Assembly (NCBI GenBank): GCA_021234155.1
Contig: JAJEKV010000027.1
Coordinates: 9,025,448 to 9,089,447, forward strand
Direction of reading: 5' to 3'
Source of the DNA: Isoetes taiwanensis
Taxonomy: Eukaryota > Streptophyta > Lycopodiopsida > Isoetales > Isoetaceae
Length of the DNA stretch: 64,000 nucleotides
Shown: in pieces, positions 23,159 through 33,222 of the stretch
Numbering within the stretch: the stretch's first letter is position 1
How the letters are laid out: the number at the start of each line of letters is the position of its first letter
Program-made: the position numbers and the translations under genes
The notes under the pieces: generated by a model
Database searches by the model: none
The model's input: only the letters and a program-made list of their open reading frames with translations
What the model was told of the DNA's origin: nothing

Positions 23159-24602
23159 TCAATGGTGCTTCCTCATGGACTTGAAGAAGTTCTTCACATT
23201 CTTCAATCCTATCCCCTTGCCGACGTTCTGCAGGATTCTTGCCGCCGATCCTCCCTCCAATGCTCTTGCCATCTGAGGTGCCGGAAGTTCTGGTGCAGTT
23301 GCTGCCACTACTGACAAGTGTGCGTCCCTGAGGTGGCCTCTTGCGAAGTCGAGGGCATGAAGTGCTACGGATCTCTTGACGAGGATGACATGGTCCATTC
23401 CGTAATCCATCTTGGCATGTTGTCTGAAGCCTGAGAGTGCTATGAGGAGCGCCACGGATTCTTCCCCTCTTGGGTTGAACTCCTTGTGTAGAACCACCAT
23501 CTGCCCTTGGCTAAGGACCGGAAGATAGTACCTGAGTGATTTATCCCTGCCTCCCGCCGCAGTTCCCGTACCCCTCCTCTGAGCAGCTTCGCCGAAAACA
23601 TCTAATGCGACGAGATCTTCGTGGTCCCTCCACATTGTTGCTGCGTTCTCCAGATTGATGCTGCCAGGTGCTTCCCACATGCTCCTAGAGCACACTGGTC
23701 GGCTTGAGCTTGGGCCTCTTCCCGGCTTGTACAACCTGCTTTGGATCTCCTGGAATTCCTCCTCTGGAATGATGGGTTGCTGTTGCTGATACATCTGCCT
23801 TATCTGTTGGTAGACTTGAATGTCTGACATAGTTGTCCCGGCGTAGGAATGTCGCTCGGCTACCTCCCTTGGAATTTCTTGGTAATCATAGTCGATGAAG
23901 TCGCTGCCCTGCTCCTTTGCCATTAGGCTTAGGAGCTCATCGGTCCTGAGGCCTTCTTCTTGACAATAGGGAAGGTTGAGGATGTCGTTGGCGAATATGT
24001 ACTCCTCGCCGTCGATGATTACCGGAGTGAGGGCCGTGATACCCCTTGGCGGCTCGAAGTCTCGCCTTAGCACCTCCTGTTGCTGAGCCAGACGCCTCTC
24101 CATCCTTCTTGCCTCCCTCATCTCCCAACTTGGGTTCTCTTCTTCTTCCTCTTCATAATCCTGCTCAATCTGCAACACAGGTGTTTCTGATGTGGAGCCG
24201 TAGTATTCGTACTCCGGAGTCTCGATCTCGTGAATGCCTATCTGCGCCGTCCGAGTGTCGAGAGGTGCCAAGTCCAAAGGTTGAATTGACGGCTCCCCTG
24301 ATTGGTTAACTGCCATGTACTGCATGAACAAAGCTAAAGCTGCTTGGTTTGAGACGTACCTATGCTATGGCTTGGGACAGAGAGTCTAGGGATACCCATT
24401 TCCCTCCCCTAGGTGGCAGACTAACTTCCCAAGGTAAGACCTGCTGATCATACTGGCAAATAATGTCGGTGTAATAGGGAGTTCTAGTCAAAGTGGCATG
24501 GAGATCAAACAGATGATCAAAAACATGGAAGGCTTGCTCAGCAGGGAAATCACGGATGTGATTGGCCTCATTGTACCATCTAACAAAGTTTGATGGCGCC
24601 AT
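23159..24602 (-). pseudogene. Accessory ORF-B of Element 2, unknown function
   Basis: Starts at ATG 24602 (MAPSNFVRWYNEAN, compare MATADFRRWYSASA in Element 1). The frame stops at 24360 and resumes one frame over with RYVSNQAALALFMQY, which matches KYFSYTAALAIFLSH of Element 1; about 40 codons are missing at the break. Then comes an acidic stretch (EEEEEENPSW), VIIDGEEYIFANDILNLP, a Gln-rich section, and the C-terminal domain SLRYYLPVL, NPRGEESVALLIALSGF, VILVKRSVALHALDFARGHLRD, ending after VKNFFKSMRKHH. No known family recognised. Position 5' of gag and conservation in two diverged elements show it is a genuine element gene. The segment VILVKRSVALHALDFARGHLRD is spaced somewhat like histone H2A helix 2, a low-confidence idea. 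Confidence 0.75.
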
Positions 24603-24895
24603 TGAGCAGAGATGGCTATGAAAAATGGCTTGAGAAGATGGGTAGAGAGCTGGGAAATCGCCTGAAGGGTTGAGAGCAGTTTTGATGGGGAGAAAATGAC
24701 AAATGAGGCCCCCTTTTATAGACTAGGGCTGCCTCGGGTTCCGTGCGCAAGGGTTCCTGATGGGGAAGACTTCAAATCTATGGCCATGGGTGTCCAAATG
24801 AGCTACCATGAAGTGCAATTCTAAGCAAAGCAAAGCAAGAAATACTACATGGCAATTTGTTGGATGAAAATTGGTCAATCTAGGCAAAAAATGGG
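24603..24895 (-). other. Leader of ORF-B in Element 2
   Basis: Non-coding spacer between the ORF-B start and the first hairpin. Confidence 0.5.
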
Positions 24896-24972
24896 CGAAA
24901 CCGGGTGGCTATGCGAATTTGGGCCTTCCGTGGAGGGCGGAGAGGCCATTCTCGCACAGCCTTCCGATTTCG
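24896..24972 (-). repeat. Element 2 hairpin 1 (77 nt)
   Basis: Long imperfect inverted repeat: left arm CGAAACCGGGTGGCTATGCG..., right arm ...CGCACAGCCTTCCGATTTCG. Pairing extends inward through GGGCC / GGCC. Sequence is unrelated to the Element 1 hairpins but it occupies the same place, between the H3-like ORF and ORF-B. Confidence 0.85.
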
Positions 24973-25095
24973 GTTGTTTGGGACTTCTACCAAGAGTTTT
25001 GGAAAATTTGAAGATCCTAGCATACTTATTTGGAATTTTCTAACCTAATTTGGATCTTTTCCTGGGCTAATTGGGCAAAATTTGCTCTGACATGG

Positions 25096-25172
25096 CGAAA
25101 CCGGATGGCTATGCGAATTTGGGCCTTCCGTGGAGGGCAAAGAGGCCATTTTCGCACAGCCTTCCGATTTCG
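25096..25172 (-). repeat. Element 2 hairpin 2 (77 nt)
   Basis: Second copy, exactly 200 nt from hairpin 1, differing at a few positions. Same arms (CGAAACCGGATGGCTATGCG / CGCACAGCCTTCCGATTTCG). Confidence 0.85.
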
Positions 25173-25384
25173 AATTTTCTGGCCAAAATTTAACTAATTT
25201 GCCTATAGTACCTTTACTAACTTACCCTATTTGGACGCTTACACTTATGATGGCTACAATTAAATTAAAATTTGAGCAACTTAAACACATTTTTATACAA
25301 AAATTGAATTCAGTTTACTACAAAATTTTATATTTATAGAGGAAAAACTTTAACAATTACATGAATTTACACAAAACTGCATCC

Positions 25385-26524
25385 TCAAGGGTATTCCTTG
25401 CGGATGCGACGCGCCAAGTATAGATCCTTGGGCATCAGTGTTACCCTCTTCGCATGGATTGCGCAGAGGTTTCCTTCCTCGAACAACTGGGTGAGCTCGG
25501 CCTCCGCAGCTACCTGCAGCACCCTTGTCGTGAGGGACGTCACTCTATAGTCGGTGACGAACTCCTGCATCACCTCTCGCATGAGCCGCTCGAAAGGTGC
25601 CTTCCTTATCAAGAGATTAGTGCACTGCTGAAAGTGTCTAATCTCTCAAAAAACTCGGGCGTGCGGGGAGTTTGGTCCATGGTGGATCTTCTTGGGTTTC
25701 TCTGGCCGTGGCGGCGGCGGCTTGGGCTGGTTCTTGCTAGGTCGGCCGCCCTTCACGTAGCGCTGCACATTCTGGCGGCAGTACCAGTCATTATACCTCG
25801 TCCAACGACGGAGGTATTCTTGGTATGCTTTGAGGCGGCGTCTGAAGAGGCGCTCCTCCCTTAGGGCGAACGGTCGCTCGCCGGCCTTCTGCTTCTTAAC
25901 CACCTTGGGTGGCTTGGGCCACTTTGGGTAAGGTGGTCTTGCGTCGGGGTTTGAGGTTTCCCCGACGACTTCGGCGTCCCCTTCCTCTGCTTCTTCCTCG
26001 TCGTCTCCTCCTTCTTCCACCTCTTCTTCTTCACGCCGGGGAGGCTCTTCAATCACGACGGTCCGGCGAGGGCCGTCGTTTCTTCTCTTGGTCCTCCGCT
26101 CCTTCTCAAGCAGCTCCCTCTCTCTCTTCTTTCGCGCTGCCCTGTCTTCCGGCCACTCTGCAACCTTCTCCTTGCCCTTCTTCTTTGGTGCCGAGGGGCC
26201 CGCCTCCTGAGTTTGGTGCTGGTGCTGCTCTTCGACCTGCTCTTCCACCTGCTCTTCCACCTCGGTATCCGACGAGGGCCCAAAGTGGCGGGACTCGCCG
26301 GTTCTCTGGGTGCCTGCCGACGAAGAGCTGCTACTACTGCTGGGCGCCTCCTCTTCCGAGACGTGGAAAGTTTCGTCGCTGCTGCTGGAGGGGAACGCTC
26401 CTTCCCCCGGCTTAGGTCGAAGGTGCTCAGGGATCTTCTTGACATGGCGACCTGCTGCTGCTTGCGCCATCGAGAGTGTAGGTCGCTCGTTGTACTTCCT
26501 CGCGGTCTGCTTGGTTCGAGCCAT
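25385..26524 (-). pseudogene. Retrotransposon-encoded histone H3-like protein (Element 2 copy)
   Basis: The frame is open from 26635, but the ATG at 26524 is chosen because it opens MARTKQTARK, the exact H3 tail including Lys4 and Lys9 (Ser10 is Tyr). A 250-residue insert follows: Ser-rich, then Glu/Gln-rich with a repeated VEEQ motif, then basic (KKKGKEK, RKKRERE), acidic (EEEEVEEGGDDEEE) and Pro/Lys-rich. The final 86 residues are a histone H3 fold: [53 protein letters not shown] and [10 protein letters not shown], stop at 25385-25387 where canonical H3 stops. By hand, about 53 of 86 positions match canonical H3. Loop 1 has H3 length, without the extra residues usual in CENP-A. A single TGA (25646-25648) sits at the H3 Arg49 position, just before EIRHFQ. 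The frame is otherwise intact. It lies downstream of the 5' LTR and upstream of ORF-B. Confidence 0.94.
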
Positions 26525-26684
26525 ACTTGACGGTCTAGAAAACGGGTGGAGAGAGATGGTGGAGGGAAAGGTTGGGGGAAATGAGGTGTCAGGGATATTT
26601 AAAAAGGAGGGTCCCTGGGAATATTCTCCTACCATAATTAGGCCTACTTATTAGCCCCCCTTATTAATTACACTTGGGGGTCAA

Positions 26685-26822
26685 ATCCCAACAGACGCAA
26701 TGTAAGGTGGTTGGGGGCAGGGCCCAACCAAGCAATGTAGTGTGGTGTGTGGTCACATGTCCAGTTGGATGCTGCCTAGTGGCATGACGTTAAAACTACT
26801 ATCTATCTATCTATCTATCTAT
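26685..26822 (+). mobile_element. SINE fragment in Element 2 leader
   Basis: The stretch from GGGGGTCAAATCCCAACAG to the (CTAT)n tract is the 3' part of the SINE found at 45985-46216 (other strand). The tRNA-like head is absent. It lies antisense to Element 2 between its PBS and the H3-like ORF. Confidence 0.8.
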
Positions 26823-27204
26823 TAATATATATTTAATTCCTAATACACATACTTAAATTCGTATTATACCTTTAGAATTTCAAATTTCCTAATAGTTTGA
26901 AGTATTAATTATGGATTTGCGCCATTTTTCACCCAGGTCTCCGATTGGCATGATTCTTCGACCCATTTTAGGTGAAATTTGATGCAGATGCATAATTTTC
27001 ACTCCAATTTTACTAGAAGGTGAATTTGACTCATTCATTCCTTCGTCTAACACTTAACCTAATTTCGGACCCACTACTTAGGAGAAAAAATTTTCCCTAT
27101 TTTCGCGGTTCAGTGGTGGAAATTTTTATTTCACACCCCTATAGGCCTGTTAGACTACTTTCATGGTTATGGTCAGTGCTAGTTCCTGGTCAACCAAGAA
27201 CATC
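26823..27204 (-). other. Element 2 5' leader, no gene
   Basis: AT-rich region between the PBS and the SINE fragment; I see no hairpin pair of the type found before ORF-B. Confidence 0.5.
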
Positions 27205-27216
27205 GCTCTGATACCA
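27205..27216 (-). other. Element 2 primer binding site (initiator Met tRNA)
   Basis: Minus strand TGGTATCAGAGC, one base from the LTR. Confidence 0.93.
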
Positions 27217-27217
27217 T

Positions 27218-28863
27218 TGTGACGCTCCCTGCTAAATATACGGCGCCCGGCCGTACACTCGGCAGGAAATCCCCCGTCCGGCTCAACAACCGCACAGGCC
27301 CTCCGTCTGTCCCGCACTCTGGAACCTCCGTAGTGCGGGAAGGGGACACGAAGGTGTCTTGCGTGCCCTTCCCCTATGGGCTCCTATCACAGCGGAAGCA
27401 TAAACACGTCAGAACTAGCAATACAATACAATATGCTACCTCGAAGGGTAGCTCAACCGCATATCCATAGATGCAAGGAACATACTCATATGCCATAAAA
27501 CATGGGAGCTCCTACCCGTGGTTCCGACACGTAAGGGAGTCGACTGACTGGATAAGCCTCAAGATAGAGCAGACCGAGTCATAACAATGGCGGGGCTGGC
27601 ATAAGACAATGGCTAGGGTTGACCACTCCATCCGCCCCTCCTGTACATACTTTGCAGATGGGCTAGATCAAGCTGTGGCATGACTCTAACCTTTCGGATA
27701 CGCAATCCCATGGCATCACCCATCGGGACTACTCCAGGTTGCATCTCCCTGGTCCGACGAGGTAGGAAGGGTTGCATCTCCCCTTCCCGGGGTCTAGAGG
27801 CTCCACGGGCGGCTAGAGAATCGTGACGACACACGATTCGTACCCGACTGAACCCCCCAAAACAAGAGCCAAGCTGACACTTGCAACTCTTGAGAGGCAG
27901 GGCGACACCATTGCCCCAGGAGGTGTCGGACCCATGCTCGGCCCACACGAAGTGACCGACCATAAGCCTAGCCCACTATGGGATCCCCCGAAGCCCCCAC
28001 TCGGCAGGGATCCACCCTCCATCTTGCCTCTAGCCCCGTTATGTGGTGCTGAGTCACATCATAGCCTCCATAGCCCGGTGGGTTCCTATGCACAGGCCGC
28101 AACTAATAGGAACTAAGGGATCTACACTAGGAGCATACTACATATGGCCCTAGGTCTCTACCCCCCTTCCCAATACAAGAGGAGCAACATGATCAACCAA
28201 TATCACATACATCACATCATGATCAATATCAATATCATATGAACATCTTAACCTAATCATACATAGCTAACTAACAGTTAGGGTTCCTTGATTAGGGTTC
28301 AAGATGTTCAACAAAGGATCTAGGGTGGCTCTACTCTAGATATGAACTACTAACCCATCTGGAGTGCTAACTTCCAGATGAACTAACATGAACTCTACTC
28401 AACCTACCTCCTCCAGAAGCGCTTCCTCCCATCCCTGGCGTCTCCATGCCCCTTGACGTGGATCGAAGGCTTGCTCCCTCTACGATCATACACACCTTCC
28501 AGGGGCTGCTGCTCCAGGCTAGACTATGATGAACGGTGCTCGAAACGGGGTTTCGGGCACGTGGATGAGAGATCAGGTGCTAGGTCAGGGAAAAGGGTCT
28601 AGGGTTAGGGTTAGAGCCAATATAGGTGTGGGTCCACATGGGATGCCACGTGGCACCACTAGGATAAGGCCGTGTGGCGGTTGCCCAATAGGATAAGGCC
28701 ATGTGGAAATGGGCCTTATCCTAAGGTTATCTAAGTTCAACAATTAACTTAGATGTGCACCCCTTGCCACTTTCTGAGGCATACAAGGCTACCTAGGTAG
28801 ACTTGTATGGTGACGGTCCAGGAATGTACGTATTTATGGCGTATATTCCCCTGGAACGTCACA
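27218..28863 (-). repeat. Element 2 5' LTR
   Basis: 1646 bp, TGTGACGC...ACGTCACA, followed by the target duplication GAGTG at 28864-28868. Near-identical to 15660-17299. Confidence 0.95.
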
Positions 28864-29984
28864 GAGTGCATACGTGGATAAGGGCAACTTTAAAACATCC
28901 AATACCAACATTTAATAGAACACTATTGAGATTTGGTCGCAACCTCTATATGCAAATAAGTTAATTATAGTATTGAAAGATCTATCACACGTAGGATAGC
29001 GTAACCACTCTACCATGGTAATTAATAGGGACTAAACTATAATTTTTCTTAATGCCCTGGTTCTCAGGTTTACAGGATGAGATCTAATCTCATCCATTTA
29101 TTGAAGTGTTGTTACTAGATAATAACAGTTTGTTGGCCCAAATTTTATGCTCTTTTTCTATTCTATTATATTCTATTATTATATTCTATTCTCATAATAT
29201 CCCAGGGTTTTTGCATGAATCCTTATAAGATTTTGGAAAATATATGATCAGATGAGTCGTAGGAACAAGGCTTTGATTTGAAATTATGCAGCACAGTTTC
29301 GATAACTTGATGAGGCCACACTCTAAAAGCATACTAGATTCAGCAAGCAAGAACCATCGTCACAAGCTCTCTATAACTATATTTTTTCATTGCGGTGCTC
29401 CTTCTCATTTTTTGAGCTCTAGAAGTCTCTTGCTCAGGCCATAGTAAATCCTACAGCGGGAGATTCAATTGGCGGTGCAGACGCCCCCCCTCCCCCGGGG
29501 CCCTATTTCTTATGCAATCAAATGACCATAAGCCATAAGCTTGCCTGCTTTGCCGTGTTTTTTTGCCTGTTATGCTTAACTCCAGCTCTTGTTGCTTATG
29601 CTTGCTGCCTAATCCAACAACCTTAAACCTTCCGAATCTCCACTGCCTGCCTTGCTTCTCTACCTGGCCTGCTTCGATATCTCTTTTCGTTGTAAACCCT
29701 CGAACTAGGGCGTTAAGGGCAATAACACCCTGGCCCTCAAGCATTACCTCAAAATCATTTTCGGGACACCCTCGCCATTTTGGCCATGGCCCTCAATTTT
29801 ATTTTATTTTTTCAGAATGCCCTCACGTCAGAACATTATCTACGCCATATCGCACGCGCTCTAAACATTAATCACAAATGTTCCTCCATCTCATCCATAT
29901 AGGTATGTCAAAAGGCAACACAAGCACCTATTTATAATCCTTTTGGAGCGAGCGATGTAAATGTGGTCAGTTGTCGTGTTTGAA

Positions 29985-30590
29985 TCACGCATATCCACGG
30001 TATATATAGTGTCGTGAAAACACTGAGTTTTTTAAGGGACTTTTGGGGTTTTTCTTTTTAACATGGTTGTAATGCAACGCTTGTTTTTGAACAAACATTT
30101 GCTGCTATTTTTTTAGGGTTACGTAAAAACAACTTGAGACGCATTCTGCCTTCTCTGCCAATGGCGCCTTGCCACGTGGCGCAAATTCATTTTCAGAAAT
30201 AATAAGGGCAATTTTGTTGATTTCTGCTCTGTCCAGTTACGTCGCCATCAATTTATTTACCTGACATTCTGCTTCTTTTACTTAATATTCTGGTTCGTTT
30301 ACCTGACATTCCGGCCTGCATAATGCATCTCAAATTGTCGTGTTTAATCATGACATATCCACGATATATATAGTGCCGTGAAAACACCGAGTTTTTTAAG
30401 GGACTTTTCGGGTTTTTCTTTTCAGTTCTAACATGGTTGTAAATTGGGACCTTAAAAAAGGCCTACCAATTAAAAAATCCCCATCCACCTTCAAAAAAGA
30501 ACGAAAAATGATTTTTGGAACCTTATGCAACGCTCGCTTTTGAACAGACATTTGCCGCTATTTTTTTAGGGTTACAGGAAGACACGTTGG
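29985..30590. repeat. Direct duplication with TATA-like box
   Basis: Two copies of a block beginning at about 29985 and 30344: ATATCCACGGTATATATAGT / ATATCCACGATATATATAGT, then GTGAAAACAC, GAGTTTTTTAAGGGACTTTT and AACATGGTTGTAA, and later TTTTGAACA...CTATTTTTTTAGGGTTAC (30087 and 30538). The second copy has an extra 60-70 bp between the two blocks. Each copy carries TATATATAG, so a duplicated promoter is possible. Confidence 0.65.
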
Positions 30591-31469
30591 AATTCCCGCC
30601 ATAGCCATGCTCGTTAGGTTATGCCTTGTCGGCATTTTTTTGTGGGGCCTGGAAGCTTTTGTTTGCCATAGGTTGCCGCTCTGCTCGTTCCTTCTCAAGT
30701 CCATGGCGGTAAGACACTTCTGTGTTTTGGTTTTCTTTCCTAAGATTGCTTTCGCTGATCTGTATTCTATGTTTCTTGTTTGATCGGCCTACTTTTCTCA
30801 TAGCTGGCAACCATTTCCAGTTCCCTGTTCATTGTGTGCATGTCATGCTCCGAGCTTCAAGCATTTGGAATGAGGCGTGCACAGTGCACGGAAGGATTTG
30901 ATAAAGCTGTATTCACGCATCTGAACTTTTTTTCAATTGCATGCTTAGTTATTCAGATTTTCCTGCTTTAGTCCTGCTCTTTAGTTAATATCATCTTTTT
31001 GAGGCTGCATTTGTATAACCTGTGCTCATATCTCCTATTTTATTTGCATTTACCTGGGATTATGTATTCAACTCCTTCTTAATTCATGGGTTGCTAAGTT
31101 TTGTTAGCGTTTTATTTTCAGATACTATGTTGACGGAAGCTCTACACTTGTAGTAAATGTCAGCATTATTTGAATCTTTTCGACTGCACCTCAAGTATTA
31201 TGTTCAGGAAAGCACAAGTTTTGTCTACATTATTTAAGACTGCTCTCTTACATCTACATAAGGAGAAGTTTATTCTTATCCCTTTGATTGCTCAGACTTC
31301 CTCCTCCATTTATTCATGCATGTTTTGTTACTTGTCTTTTGTCTAGCTTAATGCAACACCAAAGAAGCACAGTCAAATCAAGGACACACATAACAGTTCT
31401 AGAACATCTTGTTATAGGCGATTTCAAAGCTGCCCCATGTGGCAAACAGTAACGTTTTTGTTGTTCTTA

Positions 31470-31656
31470 TGCCTAGAGATGAAAGTTTTGCAGATTTGCG
31501 AGATGCCAACTAATTGAGAAATGGAGTGTGCTTGAAGTCACATGGAATAATGCCATAATGTGCCTAGAGATGAAAGGTTTGCAGATTTGCTTGACAACAA
31601 TTGAGAAGTGGATACGAATCAAAGTCACGAAGAATAATGCCACAAGAAACAGGTTA
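31470..31656. repeat. Tandem duplication, ~90 bp
   Basis: TGCCTAGAGATGAAAG(G)TTT...TTGCAGATTTGC...AATAATGCCA occurs at about 31470 and again at about 31560, with several differences and small indels. Confidence 0.6.
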
Positions 31657-32390
31657 GTAAGCTCTTTCTAGTACAGTATTCAGAGCAGCATATTTCTATA
31701 AGAATATTATTTGTATACAGCTATATGTTTGTAGTAGTTGAGCAATGACTTCTAGTTGTTATAGTTGTGAGTGTTCCACAAAAATAAGCCATTCTATATA
31801 TTGCTTTCTCATTTACATCTTTTCTAGGCATTAGGAAATTAGAAACTCAGCAGCTTCTGATTGCATAAATGTATGGACCATGTTATATGTTGATTGTTAA
31901 CTATGTGCTGTGTTCCATACCATGTGATTTGTTTGATTTATATGTTGTTTGGTTCCTGTTGTTTATGGATAAGACTGGAAATATCAGGGTTCAGTTCCCT
32001 AATCTCTTCACATATGGATTATGACCACAAATGTGCTGTTTTAAAGTATAAACACTGGCAACAATTTCGTTAATGGCTATATAGATACAAATTTTAACAA
32101 TAGATGTCTAATGTGCATTGAATAAAATACTAATCATATAGAAAGCCTTTTTTAACGTCACACCATTAGGCAACATGTTGATTGCTTATGTTTTTAAAAC
32201 GGTACTGGTTTTCTAATGGACAAAAAATAAAGAACTAATAATCTAGAATAAAGCACTAATGATATACAGTAAAAAATTGCTATCAGATGATGAAGAAACT
32301 CATAACAATTGGATCCATGCTTATATCTCAAAGCATAGTTTTCAACTTTAGTGTGTCTTGTTATGGTTTTTAAATTAATATCAACTCCAG

Positions 32391-33025
32391 ACACTTGGCA
32401 CAATCCCGTGTCAAAAGTAGAGGTTTCGCAGCAGATGTTGGCCGATATGCAGCAGCTGGTGGAAGAAGTTCGAGGATATCTTCTGGCAGCAAGGAGTCGA
32501 CAAAAGAGCATCGCCGACAAGCATCGGACAGTCAGGGAGTTCGAAGTTGGCGACAACGTGTGGGTCAAGATCAAAGTGAAGCAGGCAAAGCTCCGCATCG
32601 GAAATTGTAAGAAGCTTGCACCAAGGTGGGCTGGACCTTTCAGAATAGTCAAGAGAGTAGGTAATCAATCCTACAAGTTAGACTTGCCAGCACACCTAAA
32701 GATTCATAAAGTCTTCCACGTGAGTTTATTGAAGAAACATACTCCAAATCCAGACGAAGTCTTGGACACTCCAACGTTGTTGAAAATGACGGAGGAGCAG
32801 CTGGAAATAGTTCCAGAATTGATTCTTGATAAAGCCTTCAAGAAAACAAGGAGATCAGAATTTCTCCAATATTTGGTGAATTGGAAACACTTGCCGGTGG
32901 AAGACGCGACATGGGTACTTAAGAAGGATCTATTAAAGCAGTACCCACAGTTTATGGAGCAATGGGACGGCAAGGTCATCTCCGAAGAAATCGGCTCAGG
33001 CATTATGTCGATTTGTGTAGATTAA
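32391..33025 (+). pseudogene. pol: Element 1 pol, 3' part (integrase C-terminus and chromodomain)
   Basis: Resumes Element 1 pol with [17 protein letters not shown], then [16 protein letters not shown], the GPY/F-type WAGPFRIVKRVGNQ, HVSLLKKHTPNPDEVLDTPT and a chromodomain ([18 protein letters not shown]), ending IMSICVD at TAA 33023-33025. All blocks match the Element 2 C-terminus. The integrase Glu segment that should come before it is missing at the 14841/32391 break. The chromodomain class binds methylated histone tails and directs integration into heterochromatin in other chromoviruses. Confidence 0.9.
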
Positions 33026-33222
33026 TTCTATGTGGCATGCAACCTATGCTAGGTATGGGTTGCATGCGTTGTTACCGATGATGAGACCACTACGATGATC
33101 TCTAGGGCGTGGTGTAATGTCAATGTAGGCATGACAGCATTTCCGCTTGGACGAGTGGAAGATAGATTAGAAAGTCTACTTCTGTCCCACGGAAGTAGAC
33201 GACCTCGAGAGAAAGTAGAAGG
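33026..33222 (+). other. Element 1 3' untranslated region (shortened)
   Basis: Non-coding; carries a GCATGCAACC / GGTTGCATGC inverted repeat (33037-33069) and one CGATGATGAGACC similar to the Element 2 3' UTR repeat core. Ends in the purine-rich GAGAGAAAGTAGAAGGAGG, which runs into the truncated LTR. Confidence 0.6.

Larger units (their letters stand above)
15660..28863 (-). mobile_element. Element 2: complete Ty3/gypsy chromovirus with histone-H3-like ORF
   Basis: 13.2 kb on the minus strand with two near-identical LTRs (TGTGACGC...ACGTCACA), 5-bp target duplication GAGTG, Met-tRNA primer site next to the right LTR and a polypurine tract next to the left LTR. Order in sense direction: LTR, PBS, leader with a SINE fragment, H3-like ORF, hairpin pair, ORF-B, gag-PR, pol with chromodomain, 3' UTR repeats, LTR. 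The high similarity of the LTRs means a fairly recent insertion. Internal stops or frameshifts in the H3-like ORF, ORF-B, gag and at the gag/pol boundary make this copy non-autonomous. Confidence 0.95.
28869..32390. other. Right part of the unidentified insert in Element 1
   Basis: About 3.5 kb without a recognised gene. Contains the tandem duplications listed separately and several T-rich stretches. Joins the left part (14842-15654) if Element 2 is removed. Confidence 0.5.

Noticed and set aside
26053-26445. Arg/Ser-rich frame overlapping the H3-like ORF
   Set aside because: Shadow of the GC-rich H3-like coding frame; no conservation in Element 1.
25385-26524. Centromeric H3 (CENP-A) gene
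   Set aside because: Loop 1 has canonical H3 length and the N-terminus is ARTKQTARK, unlike CENP-A.
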